The notes beneath the pieces are model-generated. The model did not search any database. It saw only the letters and a list, made by a program, of their open reading frames with translations, and had not been told where the DNA came from. Positions 7,980 to 16,747 of a DNA stretch of 29,989 bases are shown one piece after another; position 1 is the first letter of the stretch; each line of letters starts with the position of its first letter. The position numbers were made by a program, and so were the translations under genes. Source of the stretch: an uncultured Alphaproteobacteria bacterium (lineage in GTDB: Bacteria > Pseudomonadota > Alphaproteobacteria > Puniceispirillales > Puniceispirillaceae); contig CAJYBL010000005.1 in assembly GCA_913064995.1 (NCBI GenBank), forward strand, positions 1-29,989, given 5' to 3'.

Positions 7980-9176
7980 TTATTGGATTTCAATGGCAGT
8001 GGCAAGATAGTCTGTCACCAACCCATTGACCGCCTGATCAAGGGTTTGGCGCGCCTTGGCGGCAAACAGCCACGCATCAAGCGATGGCAGATCAGACCCC
8101 GACCATTGACCCGCAGCTTTGATTGCGCTGCCAAGATCCTTAAGCGCAAGCGCTGTTTCAAAATCACCAAGCGCAGCGGCATTGCCAGCAGCGCCATCGC
8201 CAATTGCCCGAAGCTGGACAAGCTGGCCAAGCTTGGCACCGGTTTTTTCCAAAAATCCAGCATTATCGGCAGCATGATTTAACGCGGCGGTCATTTGCGG
8301 CACCAAATTATAGGCCTTTTGCAGTAATTGATGCTGGCTGTCCGGCATCGGATTTGCCGCGTTTTGCAATGGCGCAAGGCCGGTTATGTTGGCACTGCGA
8401 TCGTCAAGCCCTTGTAACAATGACAACCAGCGATCAAGCGGCTTGCCAGCCAGATTATCGGCAAGAAGGCCGCTGACAACCAAAAGGCCCGTTGGTGCGG
8501 TCATTTGCGGGCTGGTGCTGGCCGGTTGCTTTACGGCCGCTGGCTGACTATCAGCATTATCGCCGGCAACTTCACCCGCTTTTACTGGCGGGACTTGGTT
8601 GGCCAATGCCGCCTCAAGCGCAGCAAAGCGTTGATCCATATCATTGCGAATGGTGGCAATATCGGCTTTGGCATCACTGCCGAAATCATTAATTTGGCTG
8701 TTATCGGCGGGTGGTGAGGATGGCGCGGCCATCTGGTCTTGCAGGGCGGCAAGTGCCGATTGCTGGCTTTGCCGGTCGGCGGCAAGCTGGCTTTCAAGTG
8801 CGGCAAGCCGGTCAGCAAGATCTGAATTGCCTTCCTCTGAATTACTAGGTCCCAAATTTGCAATATTTGCCGATTCCTTTGCATCACTGTTGCTAGCTGG
8901 CATAAGGGCGGCGATGTCGACAGTGTTCTGGCGTTGCTGCCAAACGGCAAAACCAGCAAGACCAATCGCAAACATCGACAAGGCCAAAGCAGCAAATGTG
9001 AACAAAGAACCAGCGTTAGACAAGACGCCACTAGAGGGACCACTCGGCGGCGGTGCGGTCTGGCTATGTTTTGATGCGCTGGCATGCGGCGGCGCCGTTT
9101 GGTCTGCGGGTTTTTCAACCGCATCCCCGTCAATCATATCGCCTATTTTGGCGGATGGTCGCTTTGATTTTGCCAT
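7980..9176 (-). CDS. Mitofilin/Mic60-like membrane protein
   Basis: This 398-residue protein matches the architecture of alphaproteobacterial Mic60 (mitofilin, COG4223-type). It has a low-complexity Pro/Ala/Ser cytoplasmic N-terminus, one membrane helix at about 56-79, and a predicted coiled coil (for example LADRLAALESQLAADRQSQQ, about residues 120-140, and a second around IRNDMDQRFAALEAALANQ). A helical C-terminal domain ends in LDQAVNGLVTDYLATAIEIQ, the position of the mitofilin signature. Overall sequence is poorly conserved in this family, so the call leans on architecture and on its position between hemD and hemY, which is the known location of Mic60 genes in Alphaproteobacteria. Established work links bacterial Mic60 to shaping and contact sites of inner membranes. 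Confidence 0.72.
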   Translation of the reverse strand: MAKSKRPSAKIGDMIDGDAVEKPADQTAPPHASASKHSQTAPPPSGPSSGVLSNAGSLFTFAALALSMFAIGLAGFAVWQQRQNTVDIAALMPASNSDAKESANIANLGPSNSEEGNSDLADRLAALESQLAADRQSQQSALAALQDQMAAPSSPPADNSQINDFGSDAKADIATIRNDMDQRFAALEAALANQVPPVKAGEVAGDNADSQPAAVKQPASTSPQMTAPTGLLVVSGLLADNLAGKPLDRWLSLLQGLDDRSANITGLAPLQNAANPMPDSQHQLLQKAYNLVPQMTAALNHAADNAGFLEKTGAKLGQLVQLRAIGDGAAGNAAALGDFETALALKDLGSAIKAAGQWSGSDLPSLDAWLFAAKARQTLDQAVNGLVTDYLATAIEIQ

Positions 9177-9338
9177 AATGCTTTTTGCCGAACCTTATTT
9201 GCTATTTGCCTGCCGCGATTGGGTACAATCTTTAGTAGAGCCTATCTCTGCAAATCATATTCCGGCAAACCATATCATAGCCGCATGACAAGATACCAGC
9301 GTCACCGCATATGGCCGATACAAAATCTGCAGGCTAGC

Positions 9339-10112
9339 TTACGCCAGATCAAATCGCCGATGCCGCAGAACTGCAATCGCTAGAAGCCTGCTTCGGCGCG
9401 GATGGCGTGCTACATAGACATGGTTCCACCTATCACCTGCCGCCGCAGCAATCGCGTCACTGCCAGCGATCAGGTCAATCTTGTTTCGGGCAGACCCCAA
9501 CCCAGCAGCATCCATATTTTCCCGCAAAATCTGGATCGATCTTGGCGACATTGCAATCACCGCGGAAATGCAATTTTTTGCCAGCGCGGCACAAACTGCT
9601 GGCGTAAGATCGGCATTGGCCATCATCTGATAGGCTGGTAAACGCTGAACCGCGATATCATAGCGGCGCATGGCTACGGTCATATCAAAACTAACCTCAC
9701 GCGCACTTGGCCATAATAAACTGGCCCTTTGCGGATTTGCAAGATTGGCATCTGTCACGGCTTGCCGGATTGGTTCAACCAAGCCTGCGCCGCCGCCACT
9801 GCCGATGATGATGTTTTTAAATCCGGCCTGTTTTGCTGTGGCGGCTGTTGCCGATCCAACAACAAAGGCTGGTTTTGAAATCCATGTGGTGGCGTCGGCC
9901 GTCTTGGCAACCGCGTCAACCGCATGGCGGCTGGTAAAAATAATGCCGGTAAAATCTGCTGGATTGCCAAGATCATGTGCCGATGAGGGAGGTAAAACCG
10001 GCACGCTGCTCATCACCGGACTGGCAAGCGCTTGCACGCCATAGCGGTTTAGCCAGTCAACATCACGATCAGCATCCGGTTGCGGCCGGATAACCAGGGT
10101 GAATTTTGCCAT
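9339..10112 (-). CDS. hemD: Uroporphyrinogen-III synthase
   Basis: HemD closes hydroxymethylbilane into uroporphyrinogen III with inversion of ring D. The family is notoriously variable. The 257-residue length fits, as do the IIFTSRHAVDAV segment near residue 60 (family TSxNAV-type motif), the VGSATAATAKQAGF segment near 90, where the family has VG..TA..L...G, and the position directly after hemC. The frame opens with ATG-ATA-ATG. I prefer the second ATG (10112), because AAAAGGG ends immediately before the first ATG and would be badly spaced for it but well spaced (6 bases) for the second. About 160 bases with no visible gene separate it from the mitofilin-like gene, so an internal promoter is possible there. 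Confidence 0.8.
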   Translation of the reverse strand: MAKFTLVIRPQPDADRDVDWLNRYGVQALASPVMSSVPVLPPSSAHDLGNPADFTGIIFTSRHAVDAVAKTADATTWISKPAFVVGSATAATAKQAGFKNIIIGSGGGAGLVEPIRQAVTDANLANPQRASLLWPSAREVSFDMTVAMRRYDIAVQRLPAYQMMANADLTPAVCAALAKNCISAVIAMSPRSIQILRENMDAAGLGSARNKIDLIAGSDAIAAAAGDRWNHVYVARHPRRSRLLAIAVLRHRRFDLA

Positions 10113-10182
10113 TATCATCCCTTTTGCGCCATTGAGGTGAAGACCGATAATTTAAGACCAACCAGAATCAATCCAGCGGGAA

Positions 10183-11118
10183 TTAAACCAAAAAGTCGCG
10201 GCCACCAGCAAGGCCAATTAATTCAGCGCCCAATTCAGCGCCCAATGTCTCAGCTTGATCAGCAGGTGCGCGCATTTGCTTTCGATGCGCCGCGCTGCCA
10301 TCAGGCCGCAAAATCATGCCATCAAGCGTGACATGGCCGGTTGCATCTAAAACTGCGCTTGCCGAAATAGGCGTTTGACATGATCCGTCAAGAAAGCTCA
10401 AAAGCGCGCGTTCGGCGGTGACTTCAACAAGCGCGGTTGGGCAGGTCAAAGTCGAAACAAGATTTTTGACCGCCATGGCGCGCGGTGTATCGGCGGCGGC
10501 GATCTGAATGGCAAGTGCGCCTTGTGCCACCGCCGATGGCATGATTTCGGCGTCAATCGGCGCATAGGCAATATCAACCCCAAGCCGTTTAATGCCAGCA
10601 ACGGCAAGAATAAGGGCGTCATAATCACCCGCCGCCAGCAAACCAAGCCGCCGGTTCAAATTGCCACGGATCAGATTGATTTCAAGATCAGGCCGGTAAT
10701 GAAGCAGGATTGCGGCGCGGCGTACCGAGGCGGTGCCGATGCGCGCGCCTTTTGGCAAATCATCAAGGCTTTGATAGGGCCCAACAAGCGCATCACGGCG
10801 ATCTTCGCGCACCATGACTGCCCCGATTTCGGTACTGGCGGCAAAATGCGTTTCCATATCTTTCATTGAATGAACAGCAGCGTCGGATTCGCCAGCCAGA
10901 ATTGACCGTTCAAGTTCTTTGATAAACAGCCCTTTGCCGCCAGCCTCAACAAGCGGGCGATCGAGAATCCGGTCGCCTTCACTTGTTACCGGACGCACCG
11001 TCACGGCGGCCGGCTGAAGCGCGGTGCAAACTATTTCAGCCTGCACCATCGCCAGCTGCGACGCACGACTTGCCAACCGTACTGGATTAGCATCAAAAAA
11101 CGAGACATCAACTTTCAT
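10183..11118 (-). CDS. hemC: Porphobilinogen deaminase (hydroxymethylbilane synthase)
   Basis: HemC polymerises four porphobilinogen units into hydroxymethylbilane, the step before HemD. The 311-residue length is normal. Diagnostic parts are all present: RLASRASQLAMVQA near 14-27, the catalytic aspartate in HSMKD (D87), RIGTASVRR near 126-134, RGNLNRRL near 151-158, and the cofactor-bearing cysteine C247 in DGSCQTPI, which holds the dipyrromethane. It is the first gene of the hemC-hemD-mitofilin-hemY cluster, divergent from tsaD across 151 bases. No clear ribosome site precedes the ATG at 11118, so weak or leaderless initiation is possible. Confidence 0.95.
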   Translation of the reverse strand: MKVDVSFFDANPVRLASRASQLAMVQAEIVCTALQPAAVTVRPVTSEGDRILDRPLVEAGGKGLFIKELERSILAGESDAAVHSMKDMETHFAASTEIGAVMVREDRRDALVGPYQSLDDLPKGARIGTASVRRAAILLHYRPDLEINLIRGNLNRRLGLLAAGDYDALILAVAGIKRLGVDIAYAPIDAEIMPSAVAQGALAIQIAAADTPRAMAVKNLVSTLTCPTALVEVTAERALLSFLDGSCQTPISASAVLDATGHVTLDGMILRPDGSAAHRKQMRAPADQAETLGAELGAELIGLAGGRDFLV

Positions 11119-11269
11119 AGCAAGCCATGTCTAAAGGGCTGGCTCGCAAATGCAAAGCCAAAAAACCAGCTTTTCAGGAAAACCGGCATGTTTGGCTGTT
11201 GTGTTGACAGGGCTGGCATCTCAATCCGGCTTCGGATAAGGTGGGGCAAGTTTTAGAGGAATATCATTC
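11119..11269. promoter_or_regulatory. Divergent promoter region between hemC and tsaD
   Basis: This 151-base gap separates two divergently read operons and must contain both promoters unless they start elsewhere. On the + strand a perfect TTGACA (11204-11209) is a candidate -35 for tsaD, but no good TATAAT-like hexamer lies 16-18 bases downstream, so the call is weak. AGAGGA (11255-11260) is the tsaD ribosome site. No obvious operator symmetry is visible. Confidence 0.35.
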
Positions 11270-12343
11270 ATGGCTCAAAGCCCCGTTATTATGCTTGGCA
11301 TTGAGAGCAGTTGCGACGAAACCGCAGCGGCGATTGTTGCGGCTGATAAAACCATTTACGCCAATGAAATTGCGTCACAAATCGAAACCCATGCCAAACA
11401 TGGTGGTGTTGTTCCGGAAGTTGCCGCACGGGCACATCTGGAAATGATTGATCAGGTGATTCGTGACGCGCTTGCCACGGCCGGTTTGACGATGGGTGAT
11501 ATCAACGCTGTTGCAGCAACCGGTGGACCCGGCTTGATTGGTGGGGTTGCGGTTGGCACTGTCACCGCTAAGGCGATTGCCGCTGCACGGCAGATTCCTT
11601 ATTTTGCGGTTAACCATCTTGAAGGCCATGCGCTTAGTCCGCGGCTTGCCGATGATGTGGCTTTTCCCTATTTGCTGCTTTTGGTTTCAGGCGGCCATAC
11701 CCAGCTATTGGCGGTCGCGGGGCCTGGTGATTATCGCCGCTATGGCACAACCATGGATGATGCCGCTGGCGAGGCTTTTGATAAATGCGCCAAGGCAATG
11801 GGGCTTGGCTACCCGGGTGGGCCGGCGATTGAAGCGGCAGCAAAATCAGGTGATGCCAAAGCCGTCGCGTTACCACGCCCGTTAAAGGGCAGTACCGGAT
11901 GCCATTTTTCCTTTTCCGGTTTGAAAACGGCTTTGGTCAATCGGCTAAGCCAGCTTGGCGGACCTGAGGCGGCACCAATTGCCGACCTTGCTGCCAGTTT
12001 GCAGGCGGCGATTGCTGATTGTCTTGCCGATCGTACCAAGGCGGCAATAACCCGCTTTCGCGAGGAATTTCCGCATGATGATGCTAATCAGCCAGCGCTT
12101 GTCATTGCTGGGGGTGTTGCTGCCAATCAGCATATTTTTGCGGTTTTGCAGCGGGTTACAACCGATGCCAATTTCCGCCTCTCGGTGCCGCCAGCAAAAT
12201 TATGTACCGATAATGCGGCGATGATTGCTTGGGCCGCGCTTGAACGGTTTGACCAGCCTGATGATCTAGCTTTTGCGCCGCGCCCCAGATGGCCGCTTGA
12301 TCCTGAGGCCAGCCCACCACCCGGTCGGGGGGTGCGCCAATGA
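11270..12343 (+). CDS. tsaD: tRNA N6-adenosine threonylcarbamoyltransferase TsaD
   Basis: TsaD transfers the threonylcarbamoyl group from threonylcarbamoyl-AMP onto A37 of ANN-decoding tRNAs (t6A), working with TsaB and TsaE. The 357-residue protein has the N-terminal LGIESSCDETAAAIV motif, HGGVVPEVAARAH, TGGPGLIGG, the metal-binding NHLEGH motif (H116, H120), LLVSGGHTQL, and a late GGVAANQ motif. AGAGGA lies 9 bases before the ATG. It overlaps gpsA by four bases (ATGA), so the two are translationally coupled. The hemC-tsaD divergent arrangement with gpsA downstream recurs in Alphaproteobacteria. Confidence 0.96.
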   Translation: MAQSPVIMLGIESSCDETAAAIVAADKTIYANEIASQIETHAKHGGVVPEVAARAHLEMIDQVIRDALATAGLTMGDINAVAATGGPGLIGGVAVGTVTAKAIAAARQIPYFAVNHLEGHALSPRLADDVAFPYLLLLVSGGHTQLLAVAGPGDYRRYGTTMDDAAGEAFDKCAKAMGLGYPGGPAIEAAAKSGDAKAVALPRPLKGSTGCHFSFSGLKTALVNRLSQLGGPEAAPIADLAASLQAAIADCLADRTKAAITRFREEFPHDDANQPALVIAGGVAANQHIFAVLQRVTTDANFRLSVPPAKLCTDNAAMIAWAALERFDQPDDLAFAPRPRWPLDPEASPPPGRGVRQ

Positions 12344-13332
12344 CCCGCGCTACTGTGGCTCGCGCTGTTGTGATTGGTGCAGGCAGTTGGGGGGCGGCTA
12401 TCGCCACCGCGCTGAACCGCGCTGGCCAGCAAACAATGGTTTTGGCGCGCCGTCAGGAAAGTGTTGATGCGCTGGCAATGGGTCGTTGTTTGCAATTGCC
12501 TGATTCACCGCCAGCAGCGCCCATTGCCGCAACGCTTGATCCTGTCTGCCTTGAAGATGCCGAGCTGATTTTTGTTGCGGTGCCTGTGGTGGCCAATCAA
12601 GCCAGTTTTATGATGATTGCCGAGCGTCAGAAAAATCACCCACCAGCGGTGGTTAGCCTCTGTGCAAAAGGCATTGGCAAGGCTGATGATGGCAGTGCCA
12701 TGCTGCTTACCGACCTTGCGTCGCGATTGCTGCCAGACCATCCATTGGTGGTGTTCTCGGGGCCAAGCTTTGCGGATGAGGTTTTTGCCGAATTGCCAGC
12801 AGCATTGGTTGCAGCAAGCGATGATCTGGCAACTGCCAAGCGCATTCAAGACGCTTTTGAAGGCAGTAATTTACGGCTTTACAGCAATGATGATCCGGTT
12901 GGTGTTGCGCTTGCCGGTGCTATGAAAAATGTGATTGCGATCGCCGCAGGCTGCGCTGTTGGTGCCGGATTTGGCGATAATGCCAAAGCCGCCATTCTGA
13001 CACGTGGGCTTGCCGAAATCGCCCGATTTGCCAGCTTGATGGGCGCTAAGCCGGATACGATTTTTGGGCTTGCTGGTGTTGGCGATCTGGCCTTGACCTG
13101 CGCTGGACCACATTCGCGCAATATGGCATTTGGCATGGCACTTGGGCGCGGCGAAGCACCGCCAGCCAAGCTTGCTGAAGGAAGCCGTACCGTTGCCCAG
13201 CTTGCTGCGTTGGCAAAAGCCAAAGGGGTAGATCTGCCGATCACAAATGCGGTGGACAATCTGGTTAATGATGGTCAGAATTTACATGCGGTTGTGGCAA
13301 GCTTGCTTGCCCGCCGTGCGGGTGCCGAATAG
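12340..13332 (+). CDS. gpsA: Glycerol-3-phosphate dehydrogenase (NAD(P)+)
   Basis: GpsA reduces dihydroxyacetone phosphate to sn-glycerol-3-phosphate, the backbone for phospholipids. The 330-residue sequence has the dinucleotide-binding VIGAGSWGAA (11-20), CAKGI with K110, VFSGPSFADEV near 138-148, and GAMKN with the catalytic lysine K196. The C-terminal domain includes FGLAGVGDLALTC and GSRTVAQL segments. It starts inside the end of tsaD with a four-base overlap and is followed 30 bases later by the EVE-domain gene. Confidence 0.95.
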   Translation: MTRATVARAVVIGAGSWGAAIATALNRAGQQTMVLARRQESVDALAMGRCLQLPDSPPAAPIAATLDPVCLEDAELIFVAVPVVANQASFMMIAERQKNHPPAVVSLCAKGIGKADDGSAMLLTDLASRLLPDHPLVVFSGPSFADEVFAELPAALVAASDDLATAKRIQDAFEGSNLRLYSNDDPVGVALAGAMKNVIAIAAGCAVGAGFGDNAKAAILTRGLAEIARFASLMGAKPDTIFGLAGVGDLALTCAGPHSRNMAFGMALGRGEAPPAKLAEGSRTVAQLAALAKAKGVDLPITNAVDNLVNDGQNLHAVVASLLARRAGAE

Positions 13333-13362
13333 GCTCGATTAACCGATAATCAGCAAGACAGT

Positions 13363-13785
13363 ATGATGCAATATTGGCTTATGAAATCTGAACCATCATC
13401 ATGGTCATGGCAAAACCAGATGGATCGAGGCGCGGCTGGTGAAGGCTGGGATGGTGTTCGCAATTATCAGGCATCCAATAATATGAAAACCATGGAAATT
13501 GGCGATTTGGTGTTTTTCTATCATTCGGTCAATGAAAAACAGATCGTCGGTATTGCTGAAGTTTCGGCGCTCTATCATCCCGATCCAACCGATGCCAGCG
13601 GCCGGTTTGGCATGGTCAATATTCGGGCGGTAAAGCCGATGGCGGCGCCGGTGACGCTTGCGCAAATCAAATCTGATGTCCGGTTGGCCGACATGGCCTT
13701 GGTGCGCCAGTCACGCTTATCAGTTACGCCGGTTTCAGCTGAACAATGGGCAATCATTATGGAAATGGGCAAAACCAGCCTTTAG
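13363..13785 (+). CDS. EVE-domain protein (THYN1-like)
   Basis: This compact 140-residue protein is a single EVE domain of the PUA-related fold. It shows the family pattern: YWLMKSEPSSWSW at the start, WDGVRNYQASNNMKTMEIGDLVFFYHS in lengths typical of the family, GIAEVSALYHPDPT, then a final Lys/Leu-rich region with SRLSVTPVSAEQWAII. EVE domains bind modified bases in nucleic acids (established for several eukaryotic and prokaryotic members), but the substrate of the stand-alone bacterial form is not known. It follows gpsA by 30 bases and likely shares the tsaD-gpsA transcript. Two adjacent ATGs (13363, 13366) are possible starts; neither has a clear ribosome site. Confidence 0.88.
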   Translation: MMQYWLMKSEPSSWSWQNQMDRGAAGEGWDGVRNYQASNNMKTMEIGDLVFFYHSVNEKQIVGIAEVSALYHPDPTDASGRFGMVNIRAVKPMAAPVTLAQIKSDVRLADMALVRQSRLSVTPVSAEQWAIIMEMGKTSL

Positions 13786-13796
13786 GCCTTATCACC

Positions 13797-14165
13797 TTAG
13801 GTGGCATTGCTTTGCGATTTTCGGATCAATAACAGATTGCGAAGATAGATGAATAGGCCAAGCCCCTGTCCACAAATGATCACTGGATCTTGCCGCCAAA
13901 TTGCGTAAAGAAGTAAAACCGCCCCGCCACCAATCGAAAAATACCAAAAAGCAATCGGTATAACCGACCGGCCCTGACCTTCGGAGGTTAGCCATTGCAC
14001 AATAAAGCGCATGGCAAATAGTCCCTGTCCGGCAAAGCCAATTATGATCATGATCTGTTCAGGGTTGGTTGCAAGACTGGCTGGTAAAAACGGAAATATT
14101 GCCAGCAACGCATTGGCAAAGCTGCGAACCGCCATTTCAATTGATGCTGACAAAAAAGCGATCAT
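13797..14165 (-). CDS. LAB_N-domain small membrane protein
   Basis: This 122-residue protein is nearly all membrane segments (roughly 5-25, 36-55, 68-87 and 91-110). It matches the lipid A biosynthesis N-terminal domain (LAB_N), the hydrophobic extension found before some LpxB enzymes, with GFAGQGLFAMRFIVQW and SVIPIAFWYFSIGGG as hallmark segments. Here it stands alone without the LpxB catalytic part. It is the last gene of a three-gene - strand set and overlaps the GT2 gene by four bases (ATGA). By position it could help move or present a lipid-linked sugar, as small membrane proteins do beside ArnC/ArnT systems; this is inference. Its end lies 11 bases from the convergent EVE gene. Confidence 0.86.
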   Translation of the reverse strand: MIAFLSASIEMAVRSFANALLAIFPFLPASLATNPEQIMIIIGFAGQGLFAMRFIVQWLTSEGQGRSVIPIAFWYFSIGGGAVLLLYAIWRQDPVIICGQGLGLFIYLRNLLLIRKSQSNAT

Positions 14166-15049
14166 TGCGCTACTTCCTTTGATTTGGTCTTTTTATTTGC
14201 CGGCGGTGTCGCCATCACTTCATGAACCGCACCTTGGGCGGGCGCGCGGCGCAACAGCCAGATCACTCCCAAAACATCGGAAATGCCAACAAGCAACCGG
14301 TCAAGAATACGATATTTCGACGTGCCGGCAATGCGCGGGCGATGCGCCACTGGCACGCCAAGAACCACCCCGCCATGGCGGCGAACCAGACTTGGCATAA
14401 ACCGGTGCATATGATTGAAAAAGGGCAATTGCAAAAACAATGCGCGTGGCAGGACCTTGATGCCACAACCCGAATCTGGATGTGTATCGGCAAGAAGGCT
14501 GGCGCGCACCCATTTCGCCCCACGCGATGCTAATAGACGCATGGCGCTATCATCACGGCGTTGGCGAATGCCTGCTGCCATGACCATCTTGCCATCTTTG
14601 CTTGCCGCGATAACCGATGATTCCAATGCTGGAAAATCGGCTGGTACATTTTGACCATCACCATCTAGAACGCCAATCAGATCGCCATTTGCCTGCAACA
14701 GGCCAGACCGGATTGCCGCGCTTTGCCCTGCGCGTTGCGAATGGCGAAGCACCCGCAATTGCGGAACCGCGTCAAGGGCTGCGGTCAATTCATCGGCGGT
14801 GGCATCATTGCTGGCATCATCAATATAGATGATTTCGAATTGACGACCGGCAAAGGCGGAACAAATTTCCTCAATTAATGGCCGAATATTGCCAGCTTCA
14901 TTCATAACGGGTACCAGAATCGAAATCTCGACCGGGTTGCGGTTTGCCCGCACCGAAGCGGAACCGACCTTTTGGGTGGCCCCCGATTTAACGGCTTTTC
15001 GTTTGGTGGTTTTTGAAGCTGGATTTGATGCCATTGCTGGAACTATCAC
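14162..15049 (-). CDS. Family 2 glycosyltransferase (dolichol-phosphate mannose synthase/ArnC-like)
   Basis: This 295-residue enzyme probably loads a sugar from a nucleotide donor onto a polyprenyl phosphate carrier. After a basic N-terminal tail it shows SILVPVMNEAGNI, IDDASNDAT, the metal/nucleotide motif LDGDGQN, an HPDSGCGIKVLPR acceptor-loop segment, and a C-terminal HRFMPSLVRRHGG then HRPRIAGTSKY, all typical of DPM1-like GT2 enzymes. No strong C-terminal membrane pair is visible, unlike ArnC. The start shown is GTG; an in-frame ATG at 15034 would drop five residues and is equally plausible. It sits 24 bases after the ArnT-like gene and overlaps the LAB_N gene, suggesting one pathway. 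Confidence 0.88.
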   Translation of the reverse strand: MIVPAMASNPASKTTKRKAVKSGATQKVGSASVRANRNPVEISILVPVMNEAGNIRPLIEEICSAFAGRQFEIIYIDDASNDATADELTAALDAVPQLRVLRHSQRAGQSAAIRSGLLQANGDLIGVLDGDGQNVPADFPALESSVIAASKDGKMVMAAGIRQRRDDSAMRLLASRGAKWVRASLLADTHPDSGCGIKVLPRALFLQLPFFNHMHRFMPSLVRRHGGVVLGVPVAHRPRIAGTSKYRILDRLLVGISDVLGVIWLLRRAPAQGAVHEVMATPPANKKTKSKEVAQ

Positions 15050-15073
15050 ATCGACTGTTAAAGGTCTCTGCTT

Positions 15074-16747
15074 TTACTCCTTGCTAACAGTCGCGTCAAA
15101 TATCTCGGTGCGATACAACAAAATAACCACTTCTTGGCCTTTTGATATGTTAAATCCGGATAATTGTATCGGTGTAGCGAGTCCAAGTTTCAACTGGCTG
15201 GCGGCGTCAAGAAAAGTGGCCTGGTGCCGTTGTTCGATAATGGCCAGCCCACCCGGTGCCTCGATCAAGAATAGCGCCGCTTCTGTCGGATCAAGAAGCA
15301 ACAGATCGCGGCCAAGCAGAAATACCAGCGATGGTTCTTGATAGCCGCTTGTCGCAATTGCGGCTGGCGGAGTAGGGAAGTCGGCGATCTTCGCGGCAAT
15401 CGCGCTTGAAATATGAATGCGGGACAAGGCTGGAAAGACCCCTGAAAAGACAATCATATGAAACAGCATTGCGGCGCCAATCATGCCAAAAAAGGGACGC
15501 CACAGGGCTTGGCAAATCCATAGATGGCCAAACCATGCTGCCAGCGCCGCGGCAAGTAAACCAAGAAAGGCGAAACCAAGCGCCTGACGGCTTGTCTCGC
15601 CGCCAAATGTCATTGCCCCCCAAATGACGACAAATGCCAGCATCAGCCCAACCGCAATGCCAAGATACCGAAGGCTGATGCCAAGATAATACCGCCATTT
15701 GGCGGTGCCATCTGCCGGTTTGGCAAGAACGGCAACCCCGCCAATCAAAAGTAAAATCAGCGCTGGCAAAACCGGTAACGGGTAATGCGGTAATTTGGTC
15801 GGAATCAGCTCGATCATCACCCAGAATGGCACAATCCAAGCCAGTAAAAACCGTGTTTCAGCGCGGCCGGTAAAGGCTTTAACCTGACCGGCGGCCCATA
15901 TCAAAAGCGGCGTTGCTGGCCAGATCAATAGCGCCAGAACAAGCGCATATGTACCTGGTGCGGCGCCGTGGGATTCCTGTCCCGATTTGACCTTGGCAAG
16001 CAAATCACCTGATATTGCTGTTGATAAAAAGGCGCCATCCGTTGCCGCCGATACCAAAAGCGCCCATGGCAAACATAAAAGAAGGACGATGGCAAATCCG
16101 CGCCAGAACCGGATTATGGCAAGCCAGCGAAATTGCCGATGCCATAGGCATAGCGCTGCCACGCTAAGCAATGCCAGAACCGGCAGAACCGGCCCTTTGA
16201 CCAAAATCCCTGCGGCCATCGCAAGCCAAAACCATAACCAACTGTGACGTGGTGGTGGTTGGTCGTTTTGCCATGCCAGATAAAGCTTCATCAACGCCCA
16301 TTGCTGGGCAAGTGCCAGCGCCATTAAAACCGTATCGGTTTTGGCAAGATGCGCCTCGCCAAGCACCAGAAATCCGCTTGAAAATAGCGCCGCCGCCGCC
16401 AAGGCCGATCGCGGGTCATATAGCTGCAAGCCAATGTGATAAAGCGCAAAAACAGCCGCCAATAGCGCCAAAAGATTTACAAAACGGTAAGAGGCAATCG
16501 CATCCGGCCCAAAAATGCGGGCAAATGATGATTGCAGCCAGTAAATGCCAGCTGGTTTTTTTGCGCGCAATTCGTCTTGAAATCGAACTGTGACATAATC
16601 TCCGGTTTGTTGCATCTGTTTGCTGGCTTGTGCGAAACGTGACTCGTCACGATCCATGGGCGGTAGGGCCTGATGGCCGATCAAAACCACCACTGACAGG
16701 ACTGCCATAAGGGCATATAGAGCCAGACGCGAATGAAAGAAGGGCAA
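15074..16747 (-). CDS. ArnT-like (GT83/PMT family) membrane glycosyltransferase
   Basis: This multi-pass inner-membrane enzyme of about 557 residues belongs to the ArnT/PMT superfamily, which transfers sugars from polyprenyl phosphate donors to periplasmic acceptors such as lipid A. The first periplasmic loop has the catalytic-type acidic motif LPPMDRDESRFAQAS, followed by FQDELRAKKPAGIYWLQ, very close to the ArnT consensus (DE.R.A....M...gd.....f.g....KPp..yWl). About ten hydrophobic helices follow. The frame stays open to a TTG at 16801, but I prefer the TTG at 16747 because AAGAGGA (16757-16763 on the reverse strand) lies 9 bases upstream, giving MPFFHSRLAL. The acceptor and the sugar cannot be determined here. 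Confidence 0.84.
   Translation of the reverse strand: MPFFHSRLALYALMAVLSVVVLIGHQALPPMDRDESRFAQASKQMQQTGDYVTVRFQDELRAKKPAGIYWLQSSFARIFGPDAIASYRFVNLLALLAAVFALYHIGLQLYDPRSALAAAALFSSGFLVLGEAHLAKTDTVLMALALAQQWALMKLYLAWQNDQPPPRHSWLWFWLAMAAGILVKGPVLPVLALLSVAALCLWHRQFRWLAIIRFWRGFAIVLLLCLPWALLVSAATDGAFLSTAISGDLLAKVKSGQESHGAAPGTYALVLALLIWPATPLLIWAAGQVKAFTGRAETRFLLAWIVPFWVMIELIPTKLPHYPLPVLPALILLLIGGVAVLAKPADGTAKWRYYLGISLRYLGIAVGLMLAFVVIWGAMTFGGETSRQALGFAFLGLLAAALAAWFGHLWICQALWRPFFGMIGAAMLFHMIVFSGVFPALSRIHISSAIAAKIADFPTPPAAIATSGYQEPSLVFLLGRDLLLLDPTEAALFLIEAPGGLAIIEQRHQATFLDAASQLKLGLATPIQLSGFNISKGQEVVILLYRTEIFDATVSKE

Noticed and set aside
7695..8282. 195-codon + strand frame across the hemY/mitofilin junction
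   Set aside because: Antisense to two genes with convincing architecture; composition is that of a shadow frame.
13363..13785. EVE-domain gene as part of a modification-dependent defence system
   Set aside because: Neighbours are tsaD and gpsA on one side and envelope glycan genes on the other; no nuclease, methylase or other defence component is nearby, so a housekeeping stand-alone EVE protein is more likely.
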